From Mucilaginibacter pankratovii (GTDB lineage Bacteria > Bacteroidota > Bacteroidia > Sphingobacteriales > Sphingobacteriaceae), in contig NZ_JACWMY010000002.1 of assembly GCF_014773265.1 (NCBI RefSeq), forward strand, positions 62,001 through 126,000: a stretch of DNA of 64,000 nucleotides, written 5' to 3'. The notes under the pieces were generated by a model. It ran no database searches, was not told where the DNA came from, and was given only the letters and a program-made list of their open reading frames with translations. Position numbers and translations under genes: made by a program. This document shows, one piece after another, positions 62,452-64,000 of this stretch (position 1 is the stretch's first letter; every line of letters begins with the position of its first letter).

Positions 62452-64000
62452 ATGAAAAAACCTTTACTTTTTTGTTTTTTCCTGCTGATATTTCAATTAT
62501 GCCGCGCCCAGGAAACCTTCCCGGTGAACGGCAGCTGGGATATCCGACCCGGGAAATATGCGTTTACCAACGCCACCATTGTAGTAAATGCCGACCAAAC
62601 CATCAGCAAGGCTACCCTGCTGATTAACGACCGCGTAATAGAGGCCGTTGGCGCTCAGGTAACCGTGCCAAAAGGCTATGTTACTATCGACCTGAAGGGC
62701 AAATTTATTTACCCCGGCTTAGTTGATGCTTACACCACCTACGGCATCCCCGATGCGCCCCGTACAGCCGGTGGTGGTGGTTTCGGCGGCCCGCGTGTAT
62801 ATGTATCTACCAAGCCCGGCGCATTCGGCTGGAACGAAGCCATTCGCCCCGAAATAAACGCCAAAAACCTTTTCCATGTAAATGCTGATGCAGCTGAAAC
62901 TTTGAAAAAGAATGGCTTCGGCACCGTACAATCATTGATACATGATGGTATTGCCCGCGGTACATCCGTAGTGGTAAGCCTCGCCGATGAACGCGATAAT
63001 TTCGTGATGCTGAACGACCAGGCTGCAGCGCATTACTCCTTCAGTAAGGGTACCGCTGCTACCAACTATCCATCCTCGCTAATGGGCAGCATAGCCTTGT
63101 TGCGCCAAACCTACCTGGATGCGGCATGGTACAAAACTCAAAAAACCGAGTACAATATTTCGCTGGATGAATTTAACCGTACCCAGGCGCTTCCGCAGAT
63201 CTTTGAGGTGAGCGACCCGCAATCCATCCTGCGTGCGGTGAAAATCGCCAAAGAGTTCGGTAAACAATACATCCTGAAAACCGACGGACTGGAATACCAG
63301 CGTATTGCCGCTGTAAAAGCAACCGGCAGCACGCTGATTGTTCCGCTAAACTTCCCGGCACCTTATGATATCGAGGACCCGCTGGATGCCCGTAACGTAA
63401 GCTATGAGCAATTAAAAGCCTGGGAGCTTGCCCCTACCAACCCCGGCGCACTGGAAAAAGCAGGCATCAAATTCGCGCTTACTTCTTATGGTATTGCCAG
63501 TGCTAAAGACTTTTGGACCAACCTGCGCAGTGCCATCAGTTACGGCCTTACCGAGAAACAAGCATTGAACGCATTAACCACCATCCCCGCCGAAATGCTG
63601 GGTGTGGGCGACAAAGTGGGTACCCTGGCGAAAGGCAAAATGGCCAGCTTTATCATCACTTCCGACAGCCTGTTTAAAGCCGAGAACGTGATCTACGAGA
63701 ACTGGGTAGAAGGCCGCCAGTATGTGGTATCAAAAATGGATGTGTCCGACCTTCGTGGCACCTATACTTTAACCGGCGACGGCTTTGCCAATACTTCTCT
63801 TAAGATAGGCGGTACCCCGGGCACTTATGATGTAAACATCGAACGTACCGGTATCGATAGCGTAAAAGTAAAAGGCACCATCACCCGCACCGGCGATGAT
63901 GTCAGCATCTATTTTAACTATAAGGCCAAACCGGCGGGCGTGATCCGCTTAGCGGGACATATCTCATCGGTATCGCCAATTACTATTCGCGGCAACGCTA
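62452..64000 (+). CDS. Amidohydrolase-like exported protein, 3' end outside window
   Basis: The open frame starts at the ATG at 62452 and runs past the window end, so it is truncated at the C-terminus. A signal peptide (MKKPLLFCFFLLIFQLCRAQ) is present. The protein has the composite domain of amidohydrolases: WDIRPGKYAFTNATIVVNAD, GKFIYPGLVDAYTTYGI and NALTTIPAEMLGVGDKVGTL with AKGKMA. The metal-binding HxH that normally follows PGLID is replaced by AYTT, so the N-terminal domain is probably non-catalytic or atypical. Relatives in this phylum are often twice as long. Confidence 0.85.
   Translation, partial: MKKPLLFCFFLLIFQLCRAQETFPVNGSWDIRPGKYAFTNATIVVNADQTISKATLLINDRVIEAVGAQVTVPKGYVTIDLKGKFIYPGLVDAYTTYGIPDAPRTAGGGGFGGPRVYVSTKPGAFGWNEAIRPEINAKNLFHVNADAAETLKKNGFGTVQSLIHDGIARGTSVVVSLADERDNFVMLNDQAAAHYSFSKGTAATNYPSSLMGSIALLRQTYLDAAWYKTQKTEYNISLDEFNRTQALPQIFEVSDPQSILRAVKIAKEFGKQYILKTDGLEYQRIAAVKATGSTLIVPLNFPAPYDIEDPLDARNVSYEQLKAWELAPTNPGALEKAGIKFALTSYGIASAKDFWTNLRSAISYGLTEKQALNALTTIPAEMLGVGDKVGTLAKGKMASFIITSDSLFKAENVIYENWVEGRQYVVSKMDVSDLRGTYTLTGDGFANTSLKIGGTPGTYDVNIERTGIDSVKVKGTITRTGDDVSIYFNYKAKPAGVIRLAGHISSVSPITIRGNA

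Noticed and set aside
1..64000. tRNA, rRNA, CRISPR array, IS element or prophage
   Set aside because: I saw no T-arm or rRNA signature, no regularly spaced direct repeats, no transposase or integrase, and no phage structural genes. The M15 peptidase alone is not prophage evidence.

Overview
The window looks like a chromosomal segment from a Bacteroidota bacterium of the family Sphingobacteriaceae, most likely Mucilaginibacter or a close relative. The support is type IX secretion (T9SS) type-B C-terminal domains, a PorP/SprF protein, DUF5723, DUF4920, GH172 and choice-of-anchor I proteins, the virtual absence of Shine-Dalgarno sequences, and promoter elements of the Bacteroidota type (TTTG, about 19 bp, TAnnTTTG). 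The genus is inferred from gene style. No rRNA, tRNA, CRISPR array, integrase or insertion sequence was seen.

Layout. 1-7.2 kb: a truncated membrane-anchored protein, a DUF5723 barrel, the minus-strand cluster rpmH-rnpA-yidD-tsaB, a ChaN-like protein, and mscL-DUF3592-YjbR. 7.2-14.5 kb: rpoN, an M15 peptidase flanked by inverted repeat copies, and a PorP/SprF protein coupled to a PKD-rich T9SS cargo. 14.5-23.5 kb: a Nudix-like regulator, an ABC exporter (ATPase plus FtsX-like permease) with a TesA-like esterase, a FucP-like transporter next to a GH172 enzyme, and a degenerate DEAD-box protein. 23.7-28.5 kb: a hexuronate operon (uxaC, kdgK, eda, exuT) followed by a VF530-type gene. 28.6-37.7 kb: DUF4920, AlkB, a DUF5009 acyltransferase, an alpha/beta hydrolase, a GAF histidine kinase, AraC-SDR-SDR, and a CBM9-like Gly-rich protein. 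38-51 kb: an NHL lipoprotein, a DUF1080 gene broken by an in-frame TAG, a phospholipase-C-like gene with an unknown partner, DoxX-like, PAS kinase, methyltransferase, DinB, choice-of-anchor I, M61 peptidase and GyrI-like genes. 51-61.2 kb: two giant tandem T9SS adhesin paralogues. 61.5-64 kb: an NAD(P)-binding protein and an amidohydrolase-like gene cut by the window end.

How the genes work together. Two catabolic units are visible: a hexuronate pathway from uronic acid isomerisation to pyruvate, lacking only the reductase and dehydratase, and a GH172 plus sugar-symporter pair. Surface biology is prominent: three T9SS type-B cargo proteins (1150 to 2053 residues), one with its PorP/SprF partner. 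The ABC ATPase, permease and esterase keep the association known for ybbA, ybbP and tesA in enterobacteria.

The strongest unexplained signals are: (1) at least seven different families of intergenic elements built from short repeated words, often as inverted arms; (2) a DEAD-box protein that keeps Walker A but has lost motifs II, III, V and VI; (3) the tandem adhesins, which share promoter blocks and an aromatic-Cys repeat module; (4) a phospholipase C-like protein with an intact metal-site layout, no signal peptide and a tightly linked small partner; (5) the amber codon inside the DUF1080 gene.
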